Shown: positions 1 to 7,240 of the stretch, one piece after another
Numbering within the stretch: the first letter of the stretch is position 1
Layout of the letters: each line of letters opens with the position of its first letter
Origin: an uncultured Paracoccaceae bacterium
Lineage (GTDB): Bacteria; Pseudomonadota; Alphaproteobacteria; Rhodobacterales; Rhodobacteraceae
Assembly: GCA_938049225.1 (NCBI GenBank)
Contig: CALICM010000045.1
Coordinates: 1-33,113, forward strand
Direction: 5' to 3'
DNA length: 33,113 nucleotides
The notes under the pieces: generated by a model
Told to the model about the DNA's origin: nothing
Database searches by the model: none
What the model saw: the letters and a program-made list of their open reading frames with translations, nothing else
Position numbers and translations under genes: made by a program

Positions 1-14
1 CCCTCGCGCTCCCC

Positions 15-39
15 GGGATATTTCTGGGACAAAGTGGGG
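15..39 (+). repeat. GATATTT...ACAAAGTGGGG dispersed motif, copy 1
   Basis: A short motif reading GGGATATTTCTGGGACAAAG followed by TGGGG. A near-identical motif occurs on the opposite strand just after miaB (14246-14274). From memory, similar GATATTTTTGG-ACAAAG strings lie at many gene ends in Rhodobacteraceae genomes; I cannot check that here. It sits about 60 bases beyond the end of the VOC gene. The rest of positions 1-101 holds no gene that I can support. Confidence 0.5.
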
Positions 40-101
40 TTGTCTGCTGCCTCTTGTTTTGGGACCTCCCCGCCGGAGACCCGGGCAGGGAGGTACCAAG
101 G

Positions 102-497
102 TCAGTTGGTTGGCTCTGGGGCGGGGGTCATCAGGCCAATGGCGGCGCCTGCGGCATCTTTGAGGGTGGTAATGCGGCCCACGCCTTCGGCGTCCCAGGG
201 TGCGCGTATGATCTGGCCGCCCATATCCACCGTCTCTTTCGCGGCCGCATCGACGTCATCCACCGCCAGGTAGGTGAACCAATGATCGGGCATCTGCGCC
301 ATCTCTGGCATATTGGTCATGTCAAAGATGCCCGCGACGGGTTGTTCGTTGCGCATCGCGACATGGTAGATCATGCCGTCGGCCATCGGTACGTCATTGA
401 TGGTCCAGCCCAGGATCTTGGTGTAGTACTCCTTGGCTTTCTCGACATTCCTTGTGTTCAACTCGGACCACCAAACGGCCCCGTGATTGTCAGACAT
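102..497 (-). CDS. VOC (glyoxalase/bleomycin resistance) family protein
   Basis: Small 131-aa soluble protein with the single-domain VOC pattern. It has an N-terminal WSELNT strand, a KAKEYYTKILGW helix (about residues 20-31), a central dimer-like strand HWFTYLAVDDVDAAA (about 72-86), and a C-terminal GRITTLKDAAGAAIGL segment (about 107-122). VOC proteins bind a metal and act on small electrophiles or diols. The substrate cannot be deduced, and it resembles the broad 'glyoxalase-like' group rather than true GloA. The ATG at 497 is preceded by a GGGGAGGGG ribosome site. The gene diverges from the haloacid dehalogenase gene across about 70 bases, so the two may share a control region. Family call is firm; function is open. 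Confidence 0.85.
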   Translation of the reverse strand: MSDNHGAVWWSELNTRNVEKAKEYYTKILGWTINDVPMADGMIYHVAMRNEQPVAGIFDMTNMPEMAQMPDHWFTYLAVDDVDAAAKETVDMGGQIIRAPWDAEGVGRITTLKDAAGAAIGLMTPAPEPTN

Positions 498-568
498 CTT
501 TGCCCCTCCCCTTTTTCTGTGATTTCACGGTAGCACGGGCGCCCGAGTCGGGCAAAGTGAGGGCGAGG

Positions 569-1258
569 ATGGCGATCAAGACCTGCGTGTTCGATGCATA
601 CGGAACGTTGTTTGACGTGGCGGCGGCCGCGCGCGGGGCAGCGACCGAGCCAGGGCGCGAGGCTTTGGCGGCCTGTTGGGCCGCGCTGGCCAACACCTGG
701 CGATTGAAGCAGTTGCAGTACAGTTGGCTGCGCGCGGTAGCGGATGCGCATTGCGACTTTTGGGATGTCACGGCGGATGGATTGGATTTCGCGCTGGAAG
801 CACATGGGCTGGCAGGTGATACGGAGCTGCGCGAGCGGCTGCTGGCGCTTTATTGGGAGTTGGACGCCTATGCGGAAGTGCCCGAGATGTTGCGCGCGCT
901 GAAATCGGCGGGGTTCGAGACGGCGATCCTGTCCAACGGTTCGCCGGATATGTTGGCGGGGGCGGTCGAGAGTGCGGGTGTGGGCGGTTTGCTGGATGCG
1001 GTTCTAAGCGTCCAAGATGTGGGCGTCTTCAAACCGGATCGGCGGGTGTATGATCTGGTGGGGCGACGGTTTGGGGTCGGGGCCGACACAGTGCTGTTTG
1101 TTTCGTCCAACGGATGGGATGCGGCGGCGGCGGCGGGCTATGGGTTTCAGACGGCTTGGGTTAATCGTGCTGGCGAGCCGATGGACCGACTGCCCTGGAA
1201 ACCGCGCGAGGTTTTGAGTGATTTGAAAGGGATACCGGATTTGGCGGGGGCATGGTGA
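569..1258 (+). CDS. haloacid dehalogenase, type II (HAD superfamily)
   Basis: A 229-aa cytosolic HAD hydrolase that matches the L-2-haloacid dehalogenase pattern (hydrolysis of 2-haloacids to 2-hydroxyacids). The nucleophile lies in FDAYGTLFD (Asp9, Thr13), with Tyr where phosphatases have the second Asp. Further family residues are visible: Arg45 in WRLKQLQYSW, Ser122-Asn123, Lys155 and Tyr161 in KPDRRVY, and Ser179/Asn181/Asp184 in FVSSNGWD. All expected catalytic positions are present, so the enzyme is probably active. The reading frame is open back to 452, but the ATG at 569 follows AGGGCGAGG and places the family N-terminus correctly. It overlaps the next gene by 7 bases, indicating one operon with the hydrolase and dehydratase. 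The natural substrate is unknown. Confidence 0.9.
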   Translation: MAIKTCVFDAYGTLFDVAAAARGAATEPGREALAACWAALANTWRLKQLQYSWLRAVADAHCDFWDVTADGLDFALEAHGLAGDTELRERLLALYWELDAYAEVPEMLRALKSAGFETAILSNGSPDMLAGAVESAGVGGLLDAVLSVQDVGVFKPDRRVYDLVGRRFGVGADTVLFVSSNGWDAAAAAGYGFQTAWVNRAGEPMDRLPWKPREVLSDLKGIPDLAGAW

Positions 1259-2088
1259 TGGAGCGATTTACAACTAAAGATGGATTGTCGCTGGTTTACG
1301 AGGATCATGGCGACGGGACACCCCTGCTGTGCTTGCCAGGGTTGACGCGCAATGCGCGGGATTTCGATGATCTCAAAGCCGTGCTGCCTGCGGGCCTGCG
1401 GATGATCACGCTAACCTCGCGTGGGCGAGGCGCCTCGGATTGGGCCGAGGATCATATGCAATATGCAGTGCCGGTTGAGGCACGGGATGCGATGCAACTT
1501 CTGGACCACCTGGGGCTGGAGAAGGCGGTGGTCGTGGGAACTTCGCGCGGGGGGATCATCGCGATGCTTCTGGCGCTGACGTCCAAGGATCGGCTGGCGG
1601 GGGTGCTATTGAACGACATCGGGCCCGAGATTGCGCAGGAAGGGTTGGATGTGATTTATGACTATATTGGGGTCGCGCCCAAGGGGCGGACCTATGCCGA
1701 TGTGGGGCAGGGTTTGAAAGCCAATATGGGTGTCGCATTTCCGGGGCTTTCTGATGTGCGCTGGACGGAACTGGCCGAGCGATGGTTCGAGGAAACAGGC
1801 GACGGGGTCGCGCTGCGGTATGATCCACGGCTGCGCGACGCGATGTTGACGCAGGCCGCACAAGAACAACCCGACCTTTGGCCGTTTTTCGATGCATTCG
1901 AGGGTGTGCCGGTAGCCGTTGTCCGGGGGGCGAACTCGGATCTTTTGACGGCCGAGACGGTCGCGAAGATGGCCGCGCGGCGGCCCGATTTGATCGTGGC
2001 TGAGGTGCCCGATCGCGGGCATGTGCCTTTCTTGGACGAGCCTGAGGCGGTAGTCGCGCTGAAGCGATTGGTCGAGGCCTTGGGGTGA
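1252..2088 (+). CDS. alpha/beta fold hydrolase
   Basis: A 278-aa alpha/beta hydrolase of ordinary length. The nucleophile elbow is GTSRGG (Ser98). The oxyanion region is LPGLTRNARDF (about 28-38), the acid is probably Asp230 in RGANSDLL, and the base is His257 in DRGHVPFLDEP. These fit a serine esterase, lactonase or C-C hydrolase of the proline-iminopeptidase/epoxide-hydrolase-like group, and the substrate is not evident. The start is either ATG 1252 (overlapping the dehalogenase by 7 bases) or ATG 1258, which would give a one-base overlap. The stop overlaps the GTG start of the dehydratase by 4 bases. The three genes are therefore almost certainly co-translated, which suggests a shared small-molecule catabolic route. 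Confidence 0.88.
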   Translation: MVMERFTTKDGLSLVYEDHGDGTPLLCLPGLTRNARDFDDLKAVLPAGLRMITLTSRGRGASDWAEDHMQYAVPVEARDAMQLLDHLGLEKAVVVGTSRGGIIAMLLALTSKDRLAGVLLNDIGPEIAQEGLDVIYDYIGVAPKGRTYADVGQGLKANMGVAFPGLSDVRWTELAERWFEETGDGVALRYDPRLRDAMLTQAAQEQPDLWPFFDAFEGVPVAVVRGANSDLLTAETVAKMAARRPDLIVAEVPDRGHVPFLDEPEAVVALKRLVEALG

Positions 2089-3050
2089 GTTCAATCGCGC
2101 GGATCCGGGCGGCCGAGGTGCGGCTGGCTGGGCATGTCCGGCGGACCCCCATGCTGCGCTCGCCCGATCTGGATGCGCTGGCGGGGCGGACGGTCTGGGT
2201 GAAGGCCGAGTGTTTGCAGCACACCGGCTCGTTCAAGTTTCGCGGCGGCTGGGCGGCGGTCAGTGCTCTAAAGGATGCTTTAGGGGTGATCGCCTATTCC
2301 TCGGGGAACCACGCGCAGGGGGTGGCTTTGGCGGCGCGGCATCATGGGGTGCCAGCGGTGATTGTGATGCCGCGCGATGCGCCGGGCCTGAAGATCGACA
2401 ACACACGGGCGTTGGGGGCCGAGGTGGTACTCTACGACCGCGCCGGTGGCGAGCGGCGCGAGGACGTGGGCGAGGCGGTGGCTGCTGCGCGCGGGCTGAC
2501 GCTGATCAAACCCTATGACAATGACGAGGTGATCGCCGGCCAGGGCACCTGCGGGCTGGAGATCGCGGAGCAAGTTGAGGGTGTCGAGGCGGCGGATGTG
2601 CTGGTCTGTTGCGGCGGCGGTGGTCTGAGTTCGGGGATCGCTCTGGCGCTTGCGGATCAAGCGCCAGGGCTGCGGGTGCGCCCGGTCGAGCCCGCGGGGT
2701 TTGACGACATGGCGCGCAGTCTGGCGGCCGGTGCGCGGGTTGGAAACAACGCGGCCAGCGGCTCGCTTTGCGATGCAATCTTGACGCAAATCCCCGGCGA
2801 GATGACGTTCCCGATCCTCTCGAGCTTGGCGGGACCGGGATTGGTGGTTACCGATGAAGAGTGCTGCCGCGCAATGGTCTTGGCGTTCTTGCGGCTGAAA
2901 ATCGTCCTTGAGCCCGGGGGTGCGGCGGCACTGGCGGCTGCCCTGTTTCATGGTGATCAAATCGACGGGGACGCGGTGATCGCGGTGGCCACCGGCGGTA
3001 ATGTTGACCCGGCGCTGTTCGCGCGGGTTCTGGCTGATTTCCAGCCGTAA
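2085..3050 (+). CDS. PLP-dependent threonine/serine dehydratase family protein
   Basis: A 321-aa fold-type II PLP enzyme. The Schiff-base lysine is Lys51 in GSFKFRGG, the substrate carboxylate loop is SSGNHAQG (about 72-79), and the glycine loop holding the PLP phosphate is CGGGGLSSG (about 176-184). The length matches single-domain serine/threonine dehydratases, serine racemase and 3-hydroxyaspartate ammonia-lyases, not the longer biosynthetic IlvA with its regulatory domain. It removes ammonia from a hydroxy-amino acid to give a 2-oxo acid; which one cannot be read from sequence. The start is a GTG at 2085 inside the stop region of the hydrolase (GTGA overlap), and no ATG near the N-terminus competes. 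It is the last gene of the operon and is followed at once by a hairpin. Confidence 0.88.
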   Translation: MSSIARIRAAEVRLAGHVRRTPMLRSPDLDALAGRTVWVKAECLQHTGSFKFRGGWAAVSALKDALGVIAYSSGNHAQGVALAARHHGVPAVIVMPRDAPGLKIDNTRALGAEVVLYDRAGGERREDVGEAVAAARGLTLIKPYDNDEVIAGQGTCGLEIAEQVEGVEAADVLVCCGGGGLSSGIALALADQAPGLRVRPVEPAGFDDMARSLAAGARVGNNAASGSLCDAILTQIPGEMTFPILSSLAGPGLVVTDEECCRAMVLAFLRLKIVLEPGGAAALAAALFHGDQIDGDAVIAVATGGNVDPALFARVLADFQP

Positions 3051-3085
3051 GGCGGTTTGCGCGCCTCGCAAACACGCAAACCGCC
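3051..3085 (+). terminator. inverted repeat directly after dehydratase stop
   Basis: GGCGGTTTGCG (3051-3061) pairs perfectly with CGCAAACCGCC (3075-3085), giving an 11-bp stem with a 13-base loop that starts at the first base after the stop codon. A shorter alternative stem (TTTGCG with CGCAAA at 3067-3072) could form instead. There is no T run, so it may be a Rho-independent-like barrier or an mRNA 3' end protector rather than a classic terminator. Confidence 0.55.
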
Positions 3086-3182
3086 TGCTGGCAACGCCAA
3101 GGCGACAGGCCGATGATCCTGCGCCCTGGCGTTTGAGGGCTACCTGCGCGGGGGGGATGCGCGGCTGCCCTGTCCGATCAGT

Positions 3183-3274
3183 GCATTTCAACTTAAATTC
3201 GAGTTTGCTTTCGTTGTTCCCCGTTGTGGGCCGGAACCCGAAAGCCATTGGGTGTGTTTCAATCCAAAGTCATA
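3183..3274 (+). repeat. dispersed ~95-bp palindromic intergenic repeat, copy A
   Basis: Aligned by hand with copies at 6630-6724 and 19126-19220 (reverse strand). The core 3183-3246 matches copy B at 45 of 64 positions and copy C at 43 of 64, without gaps. It begins GCATTTCAACTTA, has GCTTTCGTT in the middle and CGAAAGCC at the end of the core. The inner GCTTTCG and CGAAAGC form a perfect 7-bp inverted repeat here. The right end (to AAAGTC, 3271) resembles the reversed left end. It lies between convergent genes and is about 92 bases, the most diverged copy. Confidence 0.65.
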
Positions 3275-3278
3275 TGTC

Positions 3279-3470
3279 TCATCGACGGCGCAGGATCGCC
3301 TGTATTCGCCGGTTCTTCGTATTGTCGTTGTCGTCGCTGTTCAGGATATTCTGGATGACGGCCCTTTGGGCGTTTGTTAGGTTTGTTTTGTCGAACGGTT
3401 TTACGTCAGCGACCGTCGATGTAGCGGCGACAATCGATAAGACAAGGGCTGTTATGACAATTGATTTCAT
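3279..3470 (-). CDS. small exported protein, 63 aa, unknown function
   Basis: A 63-aa protein with a clear Sec signal peptide: MKS, a hydrophobic stretch IVITALVLSIVAA, and a likely cut near TVA-DV (about residue 21). The mature part is only about 42 residues, very polar, with DKTNLTNAQRAVIQNIL and an Arg-rich tail ILRRR. I do not recognise the family. A strong AAGGAGA ribosome site lies 6-7 bases before the ATG at 3470, which supports translation. The 43-aa exported ORF (3494-3625) lies immediately upstream on the same strand, 23 bases away, so the pair probably forms one transcript. The repeat copy A lies just beyond the stop codon. Codon use is less GC-rich than that of the neighbours. Probably periplasmic. 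Confidence 0.6.
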   Translation of the reverse strand: MKSIVITALVLSIVAATSTVADVKPFDKTNLTNAQRAVIQNILNSDDNDNTKNRRIQAILRRR

Positions 3471-3493
3471 AACCGGTCTCCTTTTTGCCTGGC

Positions 3494-3625
3494 TCAGGCC
3501 GTTTGGACCTGGGCTGTTTGGGTGGTTGCCGCCATGTTCGGGCAGTCGCGTTGCAGGGTGCCCGCTGATACGGTGGCTGCCGCGGTAAGGGCGAACAGAA
3601 GGCAGGTTATGAACTTTGTTCTCAT
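3494..3625 (-). CDS. tiny exported protein, 43 aa, unknown function
   Basis: A short reading frame read directly from the minus strand. It starts MRTKFITCLLFALTAAATVS, a textbook signal peptide (Arg/Lys, then about 14 hydrophobic residues, then small residues before the likely AxA-type cut near VSA-GT). The mature part would be about 22 residues, with one Cys in QRDCPNM and a Thr/Gln/Ala-rich tail ending QVQTA. The ribosome site before ATG 3625 is weak (only GAGA). It lies 23 bases upstream of another small exported protein on the same strand, which strengthens the case for a real two-gene unit. It could be a secreted peptide or a leader-like ORF; no family is recognised. Confidence 0.45.
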   Translation of the reverse strand: MRTKFITCLLFALTAAATVSAGTLQRDCPNMAATTQTAQVQTA

Positions 3626-4032
3626 GGCGGATCTCGGTGTTGACGGTTTCTTTTTTTGGTCGGCGGGCACGTTGTTTTGTGGTGCAATGAATATTGTCCC
3701 AGGGCCCTCCTTTTACAATTCACGAACACTGTTCACTTTTTCACATAACGGTGAGGGTCACAGGCCTGCGACTTGATGCGCAGGGAGAATTCAGCGCGCC
3801 TGGCGCTAAGCGGTTGAGATCAAGATGTTTTCGGTACGGACATTGAATCTGATTAGGCCCTGGTCCTTAGTGAAGCAGGTCGCTTTTTGGGGCCTTTGCC
3901 AGGCAATATCGGGTGTTTTGAGGGATGTGTAAGACCGTTGTGCCCGCTTGTATTGAAACGCCTCTCGCGGGGACGTGATGCGACTTGCGATTCTGCAATA
4001 TCAACCCAGCGAATCGCGGGCCCAGTTCGACC
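3626..4032. other. 407-base stretch without a supported gene
   Basis: This should hold the promoter of the two tiny exported genes (minus strand). It contains the palindrome GAACACTGTTC (3724-3734), about 100 bases upstream of ATG 3625, and on the minus strand a GGAGGG not followed by a usable start. Near the other end GCGATTC (3987-3993) pairs with GAATCGC (4011-4017), a 7-bp stem with a 17-base loop placed 16 bases beyond the stop of the FAD/GcvT gene, a possible transcript end. The short open frames here have no ribosome sites or recognisable protein features. Confidence 0.6.
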
Positions 4033-6522
4033 TCACCCGTCGAGGCGGATCCGGGCGTTTTGCGGATCATAGGGGCTGTCTTCAACAATCTGCGCGTCCC
4101 AGAGTTGGTTCAGCATCTTAACCTTGAGGTTTTGACCGACGGTCGCAACCTCGGGGCTGACATAGCCCATCCCAATGGATTTCCCAAAAGCCACAGAGTG
4201 ACCGCCCGAGGTCAAGCGGCCGACTTTGGTTTCGCCCGCATAAAGCGCCTCGCGGCCCCAGGGATCTGTGTCGGCTGGGCCGTCGATCAGCAGCGTCACG
4301 CATTTCGAACGGATACCGATAGCCTGCATCGCGGCCTTTCCGTGGAAATCCTTGGACAGATCGACGAAGCGGGGCAAGTCAGCCTCCAACGGTGTGGCGT
4401 CGCGACCCAATTCGGTGCCGAAGGCACGGTAGGATTTTTCCTGGCGTAGCCAGTTTTGGGCGCGGGCACCGACGAGTTTCAGACCTTCGGGCTCGCCCGC
4501 CTCCATCAGCAGATCGAACAGGTAGTTCTGCATCTCGACAGGGTGGTGTAACTCCCATCCCAGCTCGCCGGTATAGGCGACGCGGATGGCCATGGTGGGG
4601 CACATTTTCAGCTCAATGTTCCGCATCGAAAGCCAAGGAAACCGCTTGTTTGACAAAGCAGTGGCTGGGTCAGCATCAACAATCAGCTTGTTCAACACAT
4701 CCCGAGATCTGGGGCCAGCAATGGCAAAGACGCCCCATTGGGTCGTCACCTCTTGCTCATTTATGCGGCCGAACTCGTCTTCTTTTTCCCAAATCGCCTT
4801 GTAGAGATAGTCTTGATCATAAACCGTCCATGCCCCGGCAGATACCAGATAGTAGTCGTCTTGAGCCAGGCGGACGATGGTGTATTCGGTGCGCGTGGTG
4901 CCTTGGTCGGTCAATGCATATGTCAGATTGATGCGCCCAACCTTCGGCAACTTATTGGTGGTGAACCAATCCAGGAACGCCGATGCCCCAGGGCCACTGA
5001 TCCTGTGTTTGGTGAAGGCCGTGGCGTCGATCAGGCCCACACCCTCGCGGATCGCTTTCGCCTCGTCGACCGCATATTGCCACCAGCCGCCGCGGCGGAA
5101 GCTGCGGGAGGCGTGGTCGTCAAAGCCGGTGGGGGCGTAGTAATTCGGGCGCTCCCACCCGTTGACTTGGCCGAATTGCGCGCCGCGGGCCTTTTGCCGG
5201 TCATAGGCGGGCGAGGTGCGCAGCGGCCGCGCCGCCTCTCGTTCCTCGTCGGGATGATGCAGAACATAGACGTGCGCGTAGCATTCCTCGTTCTTGCGCG
5301 CGGCATATTCGGTCGTCATCCAATCGCCATAGCGTTTGGGGTCCAGCGATGCCATGTCGATCTCGGCCTCGCCCTCGACCATCATTTGCGCCAGGTAATA
5401 CCCTGTGCCGCCCGCAGCTGTGATACCAAAGCTGAACCCCTCGGCCAGCCACATATTGTGCAGGCCGGGCGCGGGGCCGACCAGCGGGTTGCCGTCGGGC
5501 GTGTAGCAGATCGGGCCGTTGAAATCGTCCTTGAGCCCGGCGTTCTCGGACGAGGGGATCCGGTGGATCATGGACATGTATTCTTCCTCGATCCGCTCCA
5601 AATCCAGCGGGAACAGATCGGCGCGAAAGCTGTCGGGCACAGCAAACTTGAAGCGCGCGGGGGCGCCATCCTCGTAGGGGCCCAGGATCCAGCCGCCGCG
5701 TTCCTCGCGCACATACCAGCGCGCATCCGCATCGCGCAGGACCGGATGCTCGGGGTGGGTTTTGCGATACTCGACCAGGGCGGGATCGGGTTCGGTGACG
5801 ATATACTGATGCTCGACCGGGATCGCTGGGATCTTGATCCCCAACAGTTGCGCGGTGCGCTGGGCGTGGTTGCCGGTTGCGGTGACGACATGTTCGGCGC
5901 GGATCTCAAAGGCCTCCTCGGCGGGGATCAAGTTACCACCCCGCTCGACCATATGGGTGCCCCGAACGATCCACTCGCTACCGGTCCACTGGTAGCTGTC
6001 GACCTGCATCCGGCGATAGATCTCAGCCCCATGTTGGCGCGCCCCTTTGGCCATGGCTTGGGTTACATCCGCCGGGTTGATGTAGCCGTCGGTGGGATGA
6101 AAAATCGCGCCCTGCAGATCCTCGGTCCGGACCAGTGGCCAGCGACCCTTGATCTGCGCAGGTGTCATCCACTCATAGGGAATGCCCACGGTTTCGGCGG
6201 TGCTGGCATAGAGCATATACTCGTCCATCCGCGCCTGCGTCTGGGCCATCCGCAGGTTGCCGACGACCGAAAACCCAGCGTTCAGCCCGGTTTCGGCCTC
6301 CAAGGACTTATAGAACTTCACACTGTAGTCGTGGATATGGCTGGTCGCATAGCCCATGTTAAACAAGGGCAGCAGACCGGCGGCGTGCCAGGTGGAACCA
6401 CTGGTCAGTTCGTCCCGCTCCAGCAGCACCACATCTGTCCACCCGGCTTTGGCCAGGTGATAGACGATGCCAGCGCCCACCGCGCCGCCACCGACGACCA
6501 GGGCTTTCACATGGGTTTTCAT
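4033..6522 (-). CDS. FAD-dependent oxidoreductase/GcvT fusion (dimethylglycine or sarcosine dehydrogenase-like)
   Basis: An 829-aa enzyme of the DMGDH/SARDH family, which oxidatively N-demethylates methylated glycines and passes the one-carbon unit to tetrahydrofolate. The N-terminal Rossmann motif is VVGGGAVGAG (9-18). GSTWHAAGL (42-50) contains His46, at the position where family members bind FAD covalently. The DAO domain covers roughly 6-365, a linker FAO_M domain follows to about 425, and the aminomethyltransferase (GcvT) half fills the C-terminus, with YTGELGWELHHP and NWLRQEKSYRAFGTELGRD as landmarks. Length is normal and no frame damage is seen. The start at 6522 follows CGAGG. It lies downstream of a Rid-family gene, separated by repeat copy B. 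The exact substrate (dimethylglycine, sarcosine or another methylamine) is not resolved by sequence. Confidence 0.88.
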   Translation of the reverse strand: MKTHVKALVVGGGAVGAGIVYHLAKAGWTDVVLLERDELTSGSTWHAAGLLPLFNMGYATSHIHDYSVKFYKSLEAETGLNAGFSVVGNLRMAQTQARMDEYMLYASTAETVGIPYEWMTPAQIKGRWPLVRTEDLQGAIFHPTDGYINPADVTQAMAKGARQHGAEIYRRMQVDSYQWTGSEWIVRGTHMVERGGNLIPAEEAFEIRAEHVVTATGNHAQRTAQLLGIKIPAIPVEHQYIVTEPDPALVEYRKTHPEHPVLRDADARWYVREERGGWILGPYEDGAPARFKFAVPDSFRADLFPLDLERIEEEYMSMIHRIPSSENAGLKDDFNGPICYTPDGNPLVGPAPGLHNMWLAEGFSFGITAAGGTGYYLAQMMVEGEAEIDMASLDPKRYGDWMTTEYAARKNEECYAHVYVLHHPDEEREAARPLRTSPAYDRQKARGAQFGQVNGWERPNYYAPTGFDDHASRSFRRGGWWQYAVDEAKAIREGVGLIDATAFTKHRISGPGASAFLDWFTTNKLPKVGRINLTYALTDQGTTRTEYTIVRLAQDDYYLVSAGAWTVYDQDYLYKAIWEKEDEFGRINEQEVTTQWGVFAIAGPRSRDVLNKLIVDADPATALSNKRFPWLSMRNIELKMCPTMAIRVAYTGELGWELHHPVEMQNYLFDLLMEAGEPEGLKLVGARAQNWLRQEKSYRAFGTELGRDATPLEADLPRFVDLSKDFHGKAAMQAIGIRSKCVTLLIDGPADTDPWGREALYAGETKVGRLTSGGHSVAFGKSIGMGYVSPEVATVGQNLKVKMLNQLWDAQIVEDSPYDPQNARIRLDG

Positions 6523-6541
6523 GGCGCGGCCTCGTGTTGGA

Positions 6542-6560
6542 TATCCGTTGAATATGGATA
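6542..6560 (-). promoter_or_regulatory. inverted repeat upstream of FAD/GcvT gene
   Basis: TATCC (6542-6546) and GGATA (6556-6560) form a 5+9+5 inverted repeat starting 20 bases upstream of the ATG at 6522. It is a possible regulator operator, but the short arms make chance occurrence possible. Confidence 0.25.
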
Positions 6561-6629
6561 CGACTTACCGCCTGGCGCGCGCGGGGCCAACCGACATGGG
6601 GGCGAGGAAAAGCGACATTCGGGTCCATA

Positions 6630-6724
6630 GCCTTTCGACTTAAACTGGAATCAGCTTTCGTTACCTCTCGCCTTTGGCTGGAACACAAAAGCCGATTAGC
6701 AGTGCCTTATGTTAACGCCGAGAC
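6630..6724 (+). repeat. dispersed ~95-bp palindromic intergenic repeat, copy B
   Basis: The core 6630-6693 matches copy C at 51 of 64 and copy A at 45 of 64 positions by hand count. Landmarks are CTTTCGACTTAAACTGGAA at the left, GCTTTCGTT in the middle, and GGAACACAAAAGCCGAT at the right of the core. The degenerate right arm runs to about 6724, 4 bases short of the stop codon of the Rid gene. It fills most of the gap between two same-strand genes, so it would be transcribed if the two genes form an operon. Confidence 0.65.
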
Positions 6725-6727
6725 AGG

Positions 6728-7126
6728 TTAGCCAGACGGAGAGGTGCTGGCGATGGCGCGGACCTCGACCACCGCGCCTGGGCGTCTGAGGCCCGCGACT
6801 TCGACGGCCGTCCAGGCCGGATAAGGTGCCGTCAGGTACTCCAAGCGGATCGAGTCGAACAGATCGAAATGGTCCCGCAGCCCAACATGATATGTCGTCA
6901 TCTCGACGATGGCGTCGAAGGTCAGCCCACCTTCGTGTAGGACGCTTCCGATCTTGTCGAAAGCATTGCGCATTTGGGTGGCGGGGTCCAAAGGCATCTG
7001 CCCTTGCGGGTCGCTGCCCGTGGTGCCGTTCAGGAAAACATGACCACCCGAGACAATGCCGGGTGACATTTTCAACTGGTTAGCTGCCGCGCGAAACGCA
7101 GGTGGTACAAGGGCGCGCTTGGTCAT
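6728..7126 (-). CDS. Rid (YjgF/YER057c/UK114) family protein lacking the catalytic Arg
   Basis: A 132-aa Rid-family protein of normal size, with the typical VSGGHVFLNGTTGSDPQG strand-loop (25-42), the helix AFDKIGSVLHEGGL, and the C-terminal VEVAGLRRPGAVVEVRAIA (108-126). RidA itself hydrolyses reactive 2-aminoacrylate-type imines using an arginine (Arg105 of E. coli RidA) in a PARS-type motif. Here the same place reads YPAWTAVEV, so Trp105 replaces it. It therefore probably belongs to one of the Arg-less Rid subgroups, whose reaction is uncertain. The start is taken at ATG 7126; a GTG at 7135 is possible, and neither has a strong ribosome site. It precedes the FAD/GcvT amine oxidase on the same strand, a setting in which imine products are expected. 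Confidence 0.85.
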   Translation of the reverse strand: MTKRALVPPAFRAAANQLKMSPGIVSGGHVFLNGTTGSDPQGQMPLDPATQMRNAFDKIGSVLHEGGLTFDAIVEMTTYHVGLRDHFDLFDSIRLEYLTAPYPAWTAVEVAGLRRPGAVVEVRAIASTSPSG

Positions 7127-7240
7127 GGATCGCACTTTCGCAAGGGACGTGGGGCCACCGTGCCCGATCGCGGAAAGCGGCTCAATGATCGATTTGCCTT
7201 GGGTGATGTCAGCCGTGCGCAGATCGCGGCTTGCGCAAGG

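Noticed and set aside
3001-3588. 195-codon plus-strand frame across the dehydratase end and the small-gene region
   Set aside because: It covers the hairpin, repeat copy A and both tiny exported genes in antisense; its sequence is Arg/Trp/Cys-rich with no domain.
3724-3734. GAACACTGTTC palindrome as a LexA (SOS) box
   Set aside because: The alphaproteobacterial LexA site is a GTTC-N7-GTTC direct repeat and the Gram-positive one has a 4-base centre; this has neither spacing.
3867-4088. 73-codon minus-strand frame overlapping the end of the FAD/GcvT gene
   Set aside because: No ribosome site, no signal peptide or domain, and it overlaps a certain gene.
4738-6630. 630-codon plus-strand frame opposite the FAD/GcvT gene
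   Set aside because: It has no recognisable domain, no ribosome site and a composition typical of the antisense of a high-GC gene.
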